Source: Roseococcus thiosulfatophilus
GTDB taxonomy: Bacteria > Pseudomonadota > Alphaproteobacteria > Acetobacterales > Acetobacteraceae
NCBI RefSeq assembly: GCF_017311575.1
Contig: NZ_JAFFQY010000064.1
Location: forward strand, 1 to 64,000
Reading direction: 5' to 3'
Length of the DNA stretch: 64,000 nt
Shown in pieces: positions 38,287 to 49,100 of this stretch (its first letter is position 1; the number at the start of each line of letters is the position of its first letter). The notes below the pieces were generated by a model. That model made no database searches and was not told where the DNA came from. It saw only the letters and a list, made by a program, of their open reading frames with translations. The translations under genes and the position numbers were made by a program.

Positions 38287-38319
38287 CGCCCGTCCCGAAC
38301 CCCCGGGGCGGGCGTTTTT
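38287..38319 (+). terminator. Rho-independent terminator
   Basis: CGCCCGTCCC (38287-38296) pairs with GGGGCGGGCG (38305-38314) through 10 bp with one G-U, with an 8-nt loop, followed directly by TTTTT. It lies between the TRAP receptor and the small permease gene and would reduce read-through into the permeases. Confidence 0.85.
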
Positions 38320-38346
38320 CATGCCCTCCCGCCACGGAGCCCCCAG

Positions 38347-38958
38347 GTGCAAGCACTGCTGGTGAATGTGGACCGGATCAGCGCCTTCCTCGGCAAGGTC
38401 TTTGCCTGGTGCATCGTGCTGCTGACCGGGGCCATCGTGTACGAGGTCTTCGCGCGCTACCTCTTCCGCGCGCCGACGGCCTGGGCTTTCGATGTCTCCT
38501 ACATGCTCTACGGCACGCTGTTCATGATGGCGGGGGCCTACACACTGTCGCGCCAGGGGCATGTGCGGGCGGATTTCCTCTACCGGCTGTTTCCGGTGCG
38601 GGTGCAGGGCGGGCTCGATTTCGTGCTGTACATCCTGTTCTTTTTCCCCGGCATGCTGGCGCTGGTCTATTTCGGCTGGGACTTCTTCAGCCTGTCCTAC
38701 TGGCAGAACGAACGTTCCTCGATCAGCCCGAACGGGCCCTATATCTGGCCCTTCAAGTTCATCATCCCCTTCGCCGGCGCGCTCATGATCCTGCAGGGCC
38801 TGGCCGAGACGGCGCGCGCCGCCATCGCCTGGCGCACCGGCGCCTGGCCCGACCGCCTGCATGACGTGGAGGAGCTGGAAGTGCTGACGCTGAAGCAGGC
38901 GGCCGCCGCCCGCGAGGCCGAAATCGCGGCCGCGCGCCGCGCGGAGATGCCCCTGTGA
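38347..38958 (+). CDS. TRAP transporter small permease (DctQ family)
   Basis: A 203-residue membrane protein with four helices, the normal DctQ size. It stabilises the large subunit DctM. Characteristic parts are VYEVFARYLFRAPTAWAFD and the GAYTLSRQGHVRADFLY loop. A basic, alanine-rich tail follows the last helix. It starts at GTG 38347 after the terminator. Its stop overlaps the DctM GTG start (GTGA). Confidence 0.9.
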   Translation: MQALLVNVDRISAFLGKVFAWCIVLLTGAIVYEVFARYLFRAPTAWAFDVSYMLYGTLFMMAGAYTLSRQGHVRADFLYRLFPVRVQGGLDFVLYILFFFPGMLALVYFGWDFFSLSYWQNERSSISPNGPYIWPFKFIIPFAGALMILQGLAETARAAIAWRTGAWPDRLHDVEELEVLTLKQAAAAREAEIAAARRAEMPL

Positions 38959-40358
38959 CCGACCCCGTCCTCGGCATGATCATGCTGGGCAGCTTCATCT
39001 TCGTGATCCTGCTCGGCTTCCCCGTCGCCTTCACCCTCACGGCCATGGGCCTCGGCTTCGGCTATCTCGGCCTCGGCCCGCGCGTCTTTGACCTGCTGGT
39101 GCAACGCACCTATGCCGTCATGGCCAATGACGTGCTGATCTCGGTGCCGCTCTTCATCTTCATGGGCTATGTGATCGAGCGCGCGAATATCCTCGACCGG
39201 CTGTTCCGCGCCTTGCAGATGGCCTCGGGCGGACTGCCGGGCTCGCTCGCCATCGCCACGCTGGCCACCTGCGCGCTGTTCGCGACGGCCACCGGCATCG
39301 TGGGCGCGGTGGTGACGCTGATGGGGCTGCTGGCTTTCCCCGCCATGCTGCGCGCGGGCTACGACCCCAAGCTCGCGGCCGGCGTCACCTGCGCGGGCGG
39401 GTGCCTCGGCATCCTGATCCCGCCCTCCATCATGCTGATCCTTTACGGTGCCACGGCGGGCGAGAGCGTGGTGCGCCTCTATGCCGCGGCCTTCCTCCCC
39501 GGCGTGGGGCTCGCGGTCCTGTACATGCTCTATGTGCTCATCCTGGCCACGGTGAAGCCCGGCATGGCGCCCCGCCTGCCGCCCGAGGAGCGCACGACGC
39601 CGGTCGCGCAGATCCTGCTCGCCCTCGTTACCTCCTTCGTGCCGCTCGCGGTGCTGATCGGCATGGTGCTGGGAGCGATCCTGTTCGGCCTAGCCACGCC
39701 CTCCGAGGCGGCGGCGATGGGGGCCGCGGGCTCGGTGCTGCTGGCGCTGCTCTACCGCAGCCTCACCTTCACCAAGCTGAAGGAGAGCGTGTTCCTCACC
39801 GCCCGCACCACCGCCATGGTCTGCTGGCTGTTCATCGGCGCCTATATCTTCACCTCGGTCTTCGGCTGGCTCGGCGGGCACCATGTGGTGGAGGAGGCGG
39901 TGAAGGCGCTCGACCTCTCGCCCATGATGTTCCTGCTGATGGCGCAGATCATCATCTTCCTGCTGGGCTGGCCGCTGGAATGGACCGAGATCGTGCTGAT
40001 CTTCGTGCCCATCTTCCTGCCGCTGCTGGGCACCTTCGAGATTGACCCGATCCTCTTCGGCGTGATCGTGGCGCTGAACCTGCAGACCTCCTTCCTCACG
40101 CCGCCCGTCGCCATGGCCGCCTACTACCTCAAGGGCGTGGCGCCGCCGCATGTGAAGCTGTCGGAGATCTTCCTGGGCTGCCTGCCCTTCGTGGGCATCG
40201 TGGTCTTCGCCATGGTCATGCTCTACATCTTCCCCGAGATCGCGACCTGGCTGCCCTCCTACCTCTACGACAATGTCGGCGGGCCGGGCCAGGAACTGAC
40301 CGTGCCGGATGGCGGCTTCTCCGTGGATGAGGAGCCCGCCCTGCCGGCCTTCAACTGA
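38955..40358 (+). CDS. TRAP transporter large permease (DctM family)
   Basis: A 467-residue membrane protein with about 12 helices that moves the substrate with sodium. The family stretches CAGGCLGILIPPSIMLILYG and LNLQTSFLTPPVAMAAYYL with the conserved PP motifs are present. The GTG start overlaps the DctQ stop. Together with the upstream receptor it makes a full TRAP system. The last 30 residues, after the last helix, are a soluble tail. Confidence 0.93.
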   Translation: MTDPVLGMIMLGSFIFVILLGFPVAFTLTAMGLGFGYLGLGPRVFDLLVQRTYAVMANDVLISVPLFIFMGYVIERANILDRLFRALQMASGGLPGSLAIATLATCALFATATGIVGAVVTLMGLLAFPAMLRAGYDPKLAAGVTCAGGCLGILIPPSIMLILYGATAGESVVRLYAAAFLPGVGLAVLYMLYVLILATVKPGMAPRLPPEERTTPVAQILLALVTSFVPLAVLIGMVLGAILFGLATPSEAAAMGAAGSVLLALLYRSLTFTKLKESVFLTARTTAMVCWLFIGAYIFTSVFGWLGGHHVVEEAVKALDLSPMMFLLMAQIIIFLLGWPLEWTEIVLIFVPIFLPLLGTFEIDPILFGVIVALNLQTSFLTPPVAMAAYYLKGVAPPHVKLSEIFLGCLPFVGIVVFAMVMLYIFPEIATWLPSYLYDNVGGPGQELTVPDGGFSVDEEPALPAFN

Positions 40359-40363
40359 GCAGC

Positions 40364-41071
40364 ATGGATCGTATGACCGACATCACCACCCAGGCCGCGA
40401 ACTGGCTGCACGAGGCCTGGGAGACGGGCAACCCGCTCGCCCCTTTTCCGGAGGAGATGGCGCCCCCCGACCTCGCCGCCGGCGAGGCCATCGCCGCCGC
40501 CCTGGTCGAGACGCTGGAGATACCGGTCACCGGCATGCGCCTCGCCCCGGCGCCCGGCGACACCTGGGTCTCGGCGCCGCTGCTGGAGCCGCGCCTGCTG
40601 CGGGCCGGCACGCCGGTGGCGCTGGCCGCGCTGCGGCATATCCGCATCACGGCGGGAATCCTGGGCGTGCTTGCGGAAGACCTGACGGAAGCGCCCCCGG
40701 TTTTTTCCGCGCTGCATCCGGTCGTGGATGTGGCGGCCGAACGCTACGCCCAGGGCGCGCCCGATGCCGCGCAGCGCGTGGCGGACCTCGGCGGGCTCGG
40801 CCATGTGCTGGTGGGCAAGCGCTTCGTCGGGCCGCTGCCGGAAGTTGTCTCGGTGCGGATCGGCCCCACCGGCACCCGCCCGCGCCCCTTCGAGGTGAAG
40901 CTGGCCCCCCTGATGGACCAGCTGGTGGAGGATGCGCGCCGCTGGGGCCCGCTGCCCGCCGGCGCCGTGCTGGTCGTGGCGGGGCTGGCGCTGGGCCGCG
41001 TGCCCAACCCGGGCGAGAAATGGTCGGCCGCCGTGGCGCCCGTGGGGCGGATCACCGTGCAGTTCGCCTGA
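40364..41071 (+). CDS. 2-keto-4-pentenoate hydratase-like protein (MhpD fold)
   Basis: A 235-residue protein. Its C-terminal end (LPAGAVLVVAGLALGRVPNPGEKW then VAPVGRITVQF) resembles MhpD-type hydratases and decarboxylases, which act on dienoic keto acids. The middle part is diverged and the metal-binding acidic triad is not clear by eye, so activity is uncertain. It starts at 40364 or at a second ATG at 40376, 5-17 bp after dctM, so it is in the TRAP operon and may act on the imported acid. Confidence 0.6.
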   Translation: MDRMTDITTQAANWLHEAWETGNPLAPFPEEMAPPDLAAGEAIAAALVETLEIPVTGMRLAPAPGDTWVSAPLLEPRLLRAGTPVALAALRHIRITAGILGVLAEDLTEAPPVFSALHPVVDVAAERYAQGAPDAAQRVADLGGLGHVLVGKRFVGPLPEVVSVRIGPTGTRPRPFEVKLAPLMDQLVEDARRWGPLPAGAVLVVAGLALGRVPNPGEKWSAAVAPVGRITVQFA

Positions 41072-41126
41072 GGCTGGTCGCCTGCGGGGGCGGGGGCCAT
41101 GATGCCCGCCCCTGACGGAGCGACCC

Positions 41127-42011
41127 ATGCCTGAGCCCAACCCGCGCATCCCCTTCCGCCTCGAATCCGACGCGCCGGCGCTGCCCGCCTTCCGCGGCAA
41201 GCGCGTCATCGTGAACCTGGCCGTCAATGTCGAGCATTGGCCCTTCGACCAGCCCATGCCGCGCGCCATCCTGACGCCGCCGCACGGCATCAAGGCCATC
41301 CCGGACGTGCCCAACTTCAGCTGGGTGGAGTACGGGCTGCGGGTGGGCATGTCGCGGTTGCTGGAGATGTGCCGGGCGCTTGGCATCCGTGCCTCCAACC
41401 TCTCCAACAGCCAGATCTGCACGCATTACCCGCGCCTGGCGGAGGCCATGCTCCAGGCCGATTGGGAATTCGTGGGGCATGGCGTCTATCAGCGGGCGCT
41501 GGCCATCATCGAGGATGACAAGGCCGCGGTGGAGGAGGCGCTCACCACCATGCGCCGCTTCTCGGGGCAGAAGGTGCGCGCCTGGCTGGGCGCCGGCCTC
41601 AGCGAGAAGGCCGACACGCCGGAGGTGCTCAAGCGGAACGGCGTGGAATTCCTGCACGACTGGCTGGTGGACGACGTGCCCGTCTGGATGCGGACCGAGG
41701 CGGGGCCCTTGCTCTCGCTCCCCTACACGGTCGAGCTGAACGACGTGCCCATCTACATGCTGGCCTCCCAGGGCTCGACCGCCATGGCCGACCGCATCCG
41801 CGCCAGCATGGCGTTCTACGCGCGCGGCGGCTTCGAGCGGACGCGGGTGATGACGATCGCGCTGCACCCGCACGTCATCGGCGTGGCGCACCGGATGGAG
41901 AGCTTCTGGGCCGCGATGGAGGAGCTGGCGGCGCACCCGCAGGTGGCCTTCGCCACCTCCTCCGAGATCGGCGACTGGTTCACGGCGCTGCATCCGGCGC
42001 TCGCCGCGTGA
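41127..42011 (+). CDS. polysaccharide deacetylase-family protein (PuuE/NodB-like)
   Basis: A 294-residue NodB-fold protein of the allantoinase-like PuuE group. The first motif reads NLAVNVEHWPF, the middle has VGHGVYQRAL, and the C-terminal ALHPHVIGVAHRM is typical. Members hydrolyse amide or N-acyl bonds of sugars or ureides; here the substrate is unknown. No signal peptide is seen, so it is cytosolic. It follows the MhpD-like gene by 55 bp on the same strand and is convergent with the isomerase-like gene. Confidence 0.8.
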   Translation: MPEPNPRIPFRLESDAPALPAFRGKRVIVNLAVNVEHWPFDQPMPRAILTPPHGIKAIPDVPNFSWVEYGLRVGMSRLLEMCRALGIRASNLSNSQICTHYPRLAEAMLQADWEFVGHGVYQRALAIIEDDKAAVEEALTTMRRFSGQKVRAWLGAGLSEKADTPEVLKRNGVEFLHDWLVDDVPVWMRTEAGPLLSLPYTVELNDVPIYMLASQGSTAMADRIRASMAFYARGGFERTRVMTIALHPHVIGVAHRMESFWAAMEELAAHPQVAFATSSEIGDWFTALHPALAA

Positions 42012-42050
42012 CCAACGCCTGTTGATCACGCGGGCGGGTTGGTTGGGCGG

Positions 42051-42089
42051 CTGATTCACGCCTTCGGTGAGTGCACCGAAGGCGATCAG
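42051..42089. repeat. palindromic hairpin between convergent genes
   Basis: CGCCTTCGGTG (42059-42069) and CACCGAAGGCG (42074-42084) form a perfect 11-bp stem with a 4-nt loop, and CTGAT/ATCAG extend it. It overlaps the stop codon of the minus-strand gene. No T run is present. The flank GATTCACGC is shared with 17914-17922. Confidence 0.6.
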
Positions 42090-42925
42090 GCGCCGGACGC
42101 CGCCTCCCACTCCGCCACCAGCTTGTCGCGGCCCGCGCGCATGTCGTCCGGGCCGCCGAAGGCCAGCATGTAGTGGCCGCGATAGCCCTCGCCCTCGATG
42201 AGGCGGAAGAGGGCGTTGAAGTCCATGTTGCCCTCGCCGGGAAACAGGTGCTCCTCCTTGCCGCCGCGATTGTCCGCGAGGCGCACCTCCGCCATCCGGG
42301 CCGGGCCGAAATGACGGTAGAAGCCCTCCACGCCCACGGGCAGCATATGCGCGTGGTTGGCGGTGAAGGACCAGCCGAAGACCTCCGGGTCGAGTGCCGC
42401 GAAGAAGCGCTCGCATTCAGGGATGTCGCAGGCCAGGTAGCGCACCTCGGCATCGGCGGGCTCGGGGTTCATGTTCTCCAGCAGCAGGCGCACGCCCTGG
42501 GTGCGCGCGTAGTCGCCCAGGCGTTGCAGGCGGGTCAGCGCGGCCTGGCTGCGGCGTTCGTAATCGTCGGTGAAGTGGTAGCCGGCATGGACCACGATCC
42601 AGCCCGCGCCGAGCGGCCCGGCCAGGTCCACATAGGCGCGCAGGTAGTTGTCGGTGGCGGCGGCGAGGTAAGGCGCGGTCTCGGCCATGTTCACGGCCGA
42701 CAGCGTGTGCAGGCCGAGTTGCAGGCCAAGCCGTTCCTTCAGCCCGCGCGTCGCGCGCAGGCGCGCGCCGTCGAAGCCGTCGAACTCGTTGCCGGCGTCG
42801 CCGAGGCGGATGTCCAGATGCGCGAAGCCCGCGGCGGCCGCCCATTCCAGCCCCTCCTCCAGCCGCATGCGCGCGCCGAGGTCCACGCCGATGCGGGCGG
42901 AGAGGGAGGCCGTGTCGTCGGTCAT
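42086..42925 (-). CDS. sugar phosphate isomerase/epimerase (TIM barrel)
   Basis: A 279-residue xylose-isomerase-like TIM barrel (AP endonuclease 2 family). The metal-site strands are visible: VVHAGYH, LLLENMN with the Glu ligand, FTANHAHM, RLADNRG and the terminal HLFPGEGNMDF. Members isomerise or epimerise sugars and related polyols; the substrate is not evident. Start ATG 42925 is preceded by AAGGAG. It is convergent with the deacetylase gene and divergent from the autotransporter. Confidence 0.85.
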   Translation of the reverse strand: MTDDTASLSARIGVDLGARMRLEEGLEWAAAAGFAHLDIRLGDAGNEFDGFDGARLRATRGLKERLGLQLGLHTLSAVNMAETAPYLAAATDNYLRAYVDLAGPLGAGWIVVHAGYHFTDDYERRSQAALTRLQRLGDYARTQGVRLLLENMNPEPADAEVRYLACDIPECERFFAALDPEVFGWSFTANHAHMLPVGVEGFYRHFGPARMAEVRLADNRGGKEEHLFPGEGNMDFNALFRLIEGEGYRGHYMLAFGGPDDMRAGRDKLVAEWEAASGA

Positions 42926-43112
42926 GGCGGGGCTCCTTGGGAGAATGGGTCGCGCATCCCCTTGGGATTGATCGCTTAACCAATCCTACATGCGGCGGCC
43001 AGCAATGTCCTCCCCGTGCCCACGGTGGCCCGGAGGAACGCGATTCGTCGCCATCCCATCCGGTCGTGCCGCGGTCGCGCGGGCAAAACGTCTTCTGGAC
43101 AGGGTGGGCTTC

Positions 43113-46100
43113 ATGTCGAACGGGTCGGGTCAGCTGCGTCTGCGTCATCTTCTGCTGGCCTCGGCCGCCTTCTGCGTCCCCGCCTCCTCGCTGGCCGACA
43201 CACGGGATCTCGTGGACGGCAACGCGGCCGGCGGCTTCATGATCGGCCCCGCCACCGGCGCCACCAACGTGACGGTGGACGGCAAGATCTTCACGAACTT
43301 CATCACCCGCGGCGGCGATGGCAGCGGTGGCGGCGCCGGCATGGGCGGCGTCTTCTTCGTGGACCAGGGCGGGCAGCTCACCCTCAACAACGTGGACTTC
43401 AACACCAACGCCGTGCGCGGCGGCAATGGCGGCGGCGGGCCCAGCCTCAGCCTCGGCACGATCGGGGTGCCGCTGACGGATCTCCAGGTGGATGTCCGCC
43501 CCCTGGACGAGCAGGGGGCGGTGCCGCTGCTGAACGAGTTCGGAGACTTCAACCGCGTGGCCATCGGCAACACGCAGGGCCTTGCCGCGGGCATGGCGGT
43601 CTCCGTGCCCAATGCGGGCCAGGCCGTGATCCAGAGCGTCAATCCCGACGGCACCATCACGCTGGACCGCACGCTGACGGGCGCCTCCGTCCTGACGCGC
43701 GAGGTGCGCCTCGGCACCGATCCCAACACGATCCTGGTGAACGACATCACCGGCATCCAGGCCAATGCCACCCTGCTGGTCGAGGAGCGGGTGACGCGCG
43801 GTCTCGACGGCGTGCCGGAGCTGAACCAGCTGGAGCTGAGCAGCACCGCCGGGCTCACGGTCGGCATGCGCCTCGCCTCCAACCCGTCGCGGACCATCAT
43901 CGCCATCAACGGCAATGTCGTGACGATGAGCGGCAACCACGGCGTCTTCTCGCTCGCCCCCGTCAGCTTCGACCGCGACATCTCGCTGGTGGTGCAGAAC
44001 CTGCAGGCCAGCGGCGGCGGCAATGCCGGCATCCTCACCTACGCGGCGCCGCCCGGCGGCAGCGCGCCCATCGGCCAGCTGCAACTGCCTGGCGCGGGCG
44101 ACACCCCAGTCTCGGCCGCCCTCTACAACGTGACGGGGCTGACGGCGAACAGCGTGACCAGCGCGGCCGGCACGAGCCTGGTGCTGGCGGTGGACCCATT
44201 GGCGCAGGGGCTGCGGGTGGGCATGGTGCTGGAGGGGGCTGGCATCGCGGCGGGCACCACCATCACCGCCATCAGCGGCCAGAGCCTGACGCTGAGCCAG
44301 GCGGTCACCGGCGCGGTCACGGGTTTCGAGGCGCGCCTCGCCCCCATCAACGGCGCCACCCTGACGCTGCCCGTGCCCAACCCGCGGCTGGCCGTCGGCA
44401 TGCGGCTGGTGGGCGAGGGCGTGCCGGCCAACACCACCATCACCGCCATCAACGGCAATGTGGTGACGCTGAGCAACAGCCTGCCTGGCACCGCGAGCGG
44501 CCTGGCCTTCTCGAACGTGGTCTCCGCCAGCTCCGGGCAGCTGCGCCTGCTGGGCGTGGACCCGGCCGCGGTGCAGAACGGCTTCACCGTGACCGTGCCG
44601 GGCGTGGGCAGCTACACCGTGACGGCCGTGACGAACCTGGGCGGGGGCGAGATCCTGCTGACGGTGCCGGGCTTCGTGCCCTCGGGCAACCTGGACCGCC
44701 TGATCGTCGCCTCGCCGCTCACGGCCGGCGGCGCGATGAACAACGTGGCCCTCACCCCCTACACGGGCATGCCGGGGGTCACGGGCGGGGCGGACGGCAA
44801 GAATGGCAACAATGCCTCCTGGATCGGCACCGTGCTGGCGGCGGGCGAGGGGCAGGCGGGCGGCATCGCGGCCCCCGGCGGCGTGGGCACCGGCACGGGC
44901 GGCACGGGTGGCGCCGGCGGCAATGGCTCCTCCGGCCTGCCGGTCAATGTGAACCTCATGGCCGGCATCTACACGGCCAAGTCGCAGGTGGCGTTGCAGG
45001 CGGGGCTGGTGGCCGCGGCCCTGGTGCCGGTGGGGGTGCCGCCGGTGCCCAACATCCCGCTCTCGATCGCCTTCAAGGCGACGCTGGCGGATGCGAAGGT
45101 GGACCTGGCGCTGGCCATCGCGCAGTTCGCGGCCTGGAACGTGGCGCTCGCCCTGGGCGAAGTCGCCTCGGGCGGCCATGGCGGCGAGGGCGGGCGCGGC
45201 GGCAATGGCGCCACCTTCTATGGTGGCGGCGCGGGTGGCGCGGGCGGCAGCGGCGGCGATGCCGGCAACACGGGCAGCGGCACGGCCGGCAATGGCGGCA
45301 ATGGCGGCGCGGGCGGCACGGGCGGCTTAGGCGCGGGCGGCGGGCAGGGTGGCGCGGGTGGCAGCGCGGGCTCGGGCGCCTTCTTCCGCGAGGGCACGCC
45401 CGGCGCGGGCGGCATCGCGGGCTTCGGCGGCGGCGTGGGCGCCAATGGCGACGGCATCGGCGGCGGCGGCGGCGCGGGCATGGGTGGTGCCATCTTCGTG
45501 CGCGATGGCGGCACGCTGCTGATCACGGGCAACAGCTTCTTCGGCGACAACAACGCGGCCGGCGGCTCGGGCGGGGTGGGCGGCCAGGCCGGGGCGGGGG
45601 TGGGCAGCGACATCTTCATGATGCGCGGCGCCTCCGTCACCATCGCGCCGGGCATCGGCAACGTGGCCATCTTCATGGGTTCCATCGCCGATGACAGCCG
45701 CGCCAGCTATGAGGGGGCGCCCTTCGCGGCGGGCGATGGCGCGGGCCTGACCATCGGCGCGGGCCTGACCATCTTCAACGGCGTCAACACCTATACGGGC
45801 GCCACCGTCATCGCGGGCGGCGCCCTGGCGGCGCTGGACGGCACCGGCATCCATGCCAACAGCAATATCACCTTCGCCGGGGCCGGCCGCCTGGGGGGGA
45901 TGACCGCGCTGGATGAGCTTTCGGCGGGCGTGCTGCTCTCCTCCGGCGCCTTCAACCGGCAGGTCGGCACGCAGAGCAACCGCGTGCAATGGACGGGCAG
46001 CGGCGGCTTCGCGGCCATCGCCGATGAGCTGGTGGTCAACCTGGGCGGCACCATCACGCCGCAGACCTTGACCTGGGGCGCCAACGGCTTCGTGCCGAAC

Positions 46101-49100
46101 GATGCCTCGCTGGTCTTCGGCTCGGCCTATGCCGATGCGGCGGTGCGCTTCCGCAATCCCATCAACCTGGCGGGCGCCGAGCGCAGCATCATCCTCCGCC
46201 ACGGCGCCACGGCCGATGCCATCGCGATCATGGACGGCGTCATCAGCAATGGCGCGCTGCGGATCGGCGCGCCGGGCTACAATGGCTTCCTGCACCTGCG
46301 CGGCACCAACACCTACACCGGCGGCACGATCGTGGATTTCGGCACGGTCAGCACGCAGGAATGGACGAATTCCAACAACGTGCTGGTGCCGGGCGGAACG
46401 CTGGCCGACACCGGCGCCGTCACGGTCAACCAGGGCGGCCGCTTCCTCTTCGGCACCACCGACACCATCGGCGCGCTGACGGTGAACGGGCGGGTGGACG
46501 GGCGCAGCGGCGTGCCCGTGCTGTCGCTGGTGCGCGACGTGGAAATCCTGCGCGCGCTCGACATGGCGAGCCTGACCAACAAGGGCGGCATCATCGCCAT
46601 CGGCTTCGACTCCGTCTCGCGCGGGGCGGTGCTGAACGACCAGGACGGGTTGATCCTGCTGGGCGCGGGGCTGGACGCCGCGGGCCAGGTCTTCACCCAG
46701 GACGGGCAGCTGGTGGTGCTGGGGCCGCAGCGCCTCACGGTGGGCAGCCTGGTCGGCTCAGGGCTGGTGACGCTGGCCTCGGACAATCCCGACCACCTGA
46801 TCCTGGACCAGAGCGGCACCTCCACCTTCGCGGGCGTGATCGAGGGCAAGGGTCACCTGACGGTCACGGGCGGCGGGCAACTCACCTTGACCGGCGCCAA
46901 CACCTATACGGGCGTCACCACGGTGCAGCAGGCGCATCTGCTGACCGGCGGGTCCGGGCCGGTCTTCGGCGGCGGCGGTGACTTCCTGATCGAGGGCAAG
47001 AGCAGCCTGACCTTCGCCACGCCCGAGGCCATCGGCACGGTGGGCAATGCGGGCTCGCTCACGGTGCAGGCGGGGCAATCGCTGCAGGTGGCGGGGCTGC
47101 TCAACAGCGGGACCGTCACGCTGGATGGGCCGCTGACCAGCCTGGGCGCGGTGTGGAACAAGTCCGAAGGCGTGATCAACCTCGGCGCGGACATCCTGGC
47201 CACGGGCCAGGTGGTGACACAGGACGGGCAGCTGACCGTGACGGGCACGCGCGGCATCAGCGTGGCGCAGTTCCTGGGCGATGGCACGGTGACGCTCTCC
47301 GCCGGCAGCCGGCTGAACCTGAATCAGAGCGGAGATTCCACCTTCGCCGGCGTGATCGAAGGCAGTGGGGCCTTCCACCGCCAGGGCAAGGGTGAGCTCG
47401 TGCTCACGGGGGTGAACACCTACACGGGGCTGACCACGGTGGAGGCGGGGCACCTTCGCACCTCGGGCACGGCCGGCCGTCTGGCCGGGGGCGGGGCCTT
47501 CACGGTGAATGACGGCGCGCGGCTGACCTTCGGCACCAGCGAGGTGATCGGCGTGCTGGGCAACAGCGGCGCGGTGACCCTGGATGCCGGGCAGACGCTG
47601 ACGGTGGCGAGCCTGCTCAACACCGGCACGGGCGCCATGACGCTGAACGGCGTGCTGACCAGCCTGGGCGCGGTGCAGAACCAGGCGGGCGGGACCATCG
47701 CGCTCGACGCGGACCTCAACGCCACCGGCCAGACCGTGACGCAGGATGGCGCGATGACGGTCACCGGCGTGCGGACCCTCTCCACGGCGGGGCTGACCGG
47801 CGCGGGCAGCATCGGCATGGCCAAGGGCGGCGGCACGCCGGACCACCTGGTGCTCGCGCAGACCGGTCCCTCCACCTTCGCGGGCGCCTTCACCGGCGCG
47901 GGCGAGCTGTCGCTGACCGGCGGCGGCACGCTGACGCTGACCGGCAGCAGCACGCTTTCTGGCATTGTCCATGTGCTGAGCGGCCATCTGCGGACCCAGG
48001 GCGCGGCGAACCGGCTGACGGGCACGCCGGAGCTGCGCGTGGCGCCCGCGGGCGTGGTCACCTTCGACACGGCCGAGGGCCTGGGCATCGTCACCAGCCA
48101 GGGCGTGGCCACGGCCAACCAGGCGCTGACCGTGGCGCGGCTGACCAACCAGTCGGGCGCGACGCTGAACCTGAACGCGCCGCTGACGAGCCTGGGCGCG
48201 GTGTGGAACCAGGCGGGCGGCGTGGTGAACCTGGCCTCGGACATCACGGCCACGGGCCAGGTGGTGACGCAGGATGGGCAGCTGATGGTCACGGGCACGC
48301 GCGGCATCAACGCCGCGGAGTTCCTGGGCGTGGGCACCGTGACGCTCTCCCCCGGCAGCCGGCTGGACCTGAACCAGAGCGGAGATTCCACCTTTGCCGG
48401 CGTGATCGAGGGCAGCGGCGCCTTCCACCGCCAGGGCAAGGGCGAGCTCGTGCTGACCGGGCTGAACACCTACACGGGCCTGACCACGGTGGAGGCGGGG
48501 CACCTCCGCACCTCGGGTGCCGCGGGGCGCCTCGCCGGAGGCGGGGCCTTCACGGTGGATGACGGCGCGCGGCTGACCTTCGGCACCCCCGAGGTGATCG
48601 GCGTGCTGGGCAACAGCGGCGCCGTGACGCTGGACGCCGGGCGGACACTGACGGTGGCGAGCCTGCTCAACACCGGCACGGGCGCGATGACGCTGAACGG
48701 CGTGCTGACCAGCCTGGGCGCGGTGCAGAACCAGGCGGGCGGGACCATCGCGCTCGACGCGGACCTCAACGCCACCGGCCAGACCGTGACGCAGGATGGG
48801 CAGTTGACCGTCACGGGCCAGCGCACACTCACCCTCGGCCAGTTCACCGGCGGCGGCGGCGTGACGCTGAGCGACGGCGCGCGGCTCACCATCGCTCAGT
48901 CCGGCAACTCCACCTTCGCGGGCGTGATGCAGGGGCCGGGCGATTTCACCCGCGCGGGCGCCGGCACGCTGACGCTGACGGGCGTGCAGGGCTTCACGGG
49001 GCTGGCCACAGTGCAGCCCGGCGCCACGCTGGCGCTGGCTGGTTCCGGCGCCATCGCCACCGCCTCGGGCCTCGCGCTGGGGGGTATCTTCGACATCTCG

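Noticed and set aside
42926-43112. Sigma-70 promoter before the autotransporter (TTGATC near 42967)
   Set aside because: The -10 match is too weak to call by eye.
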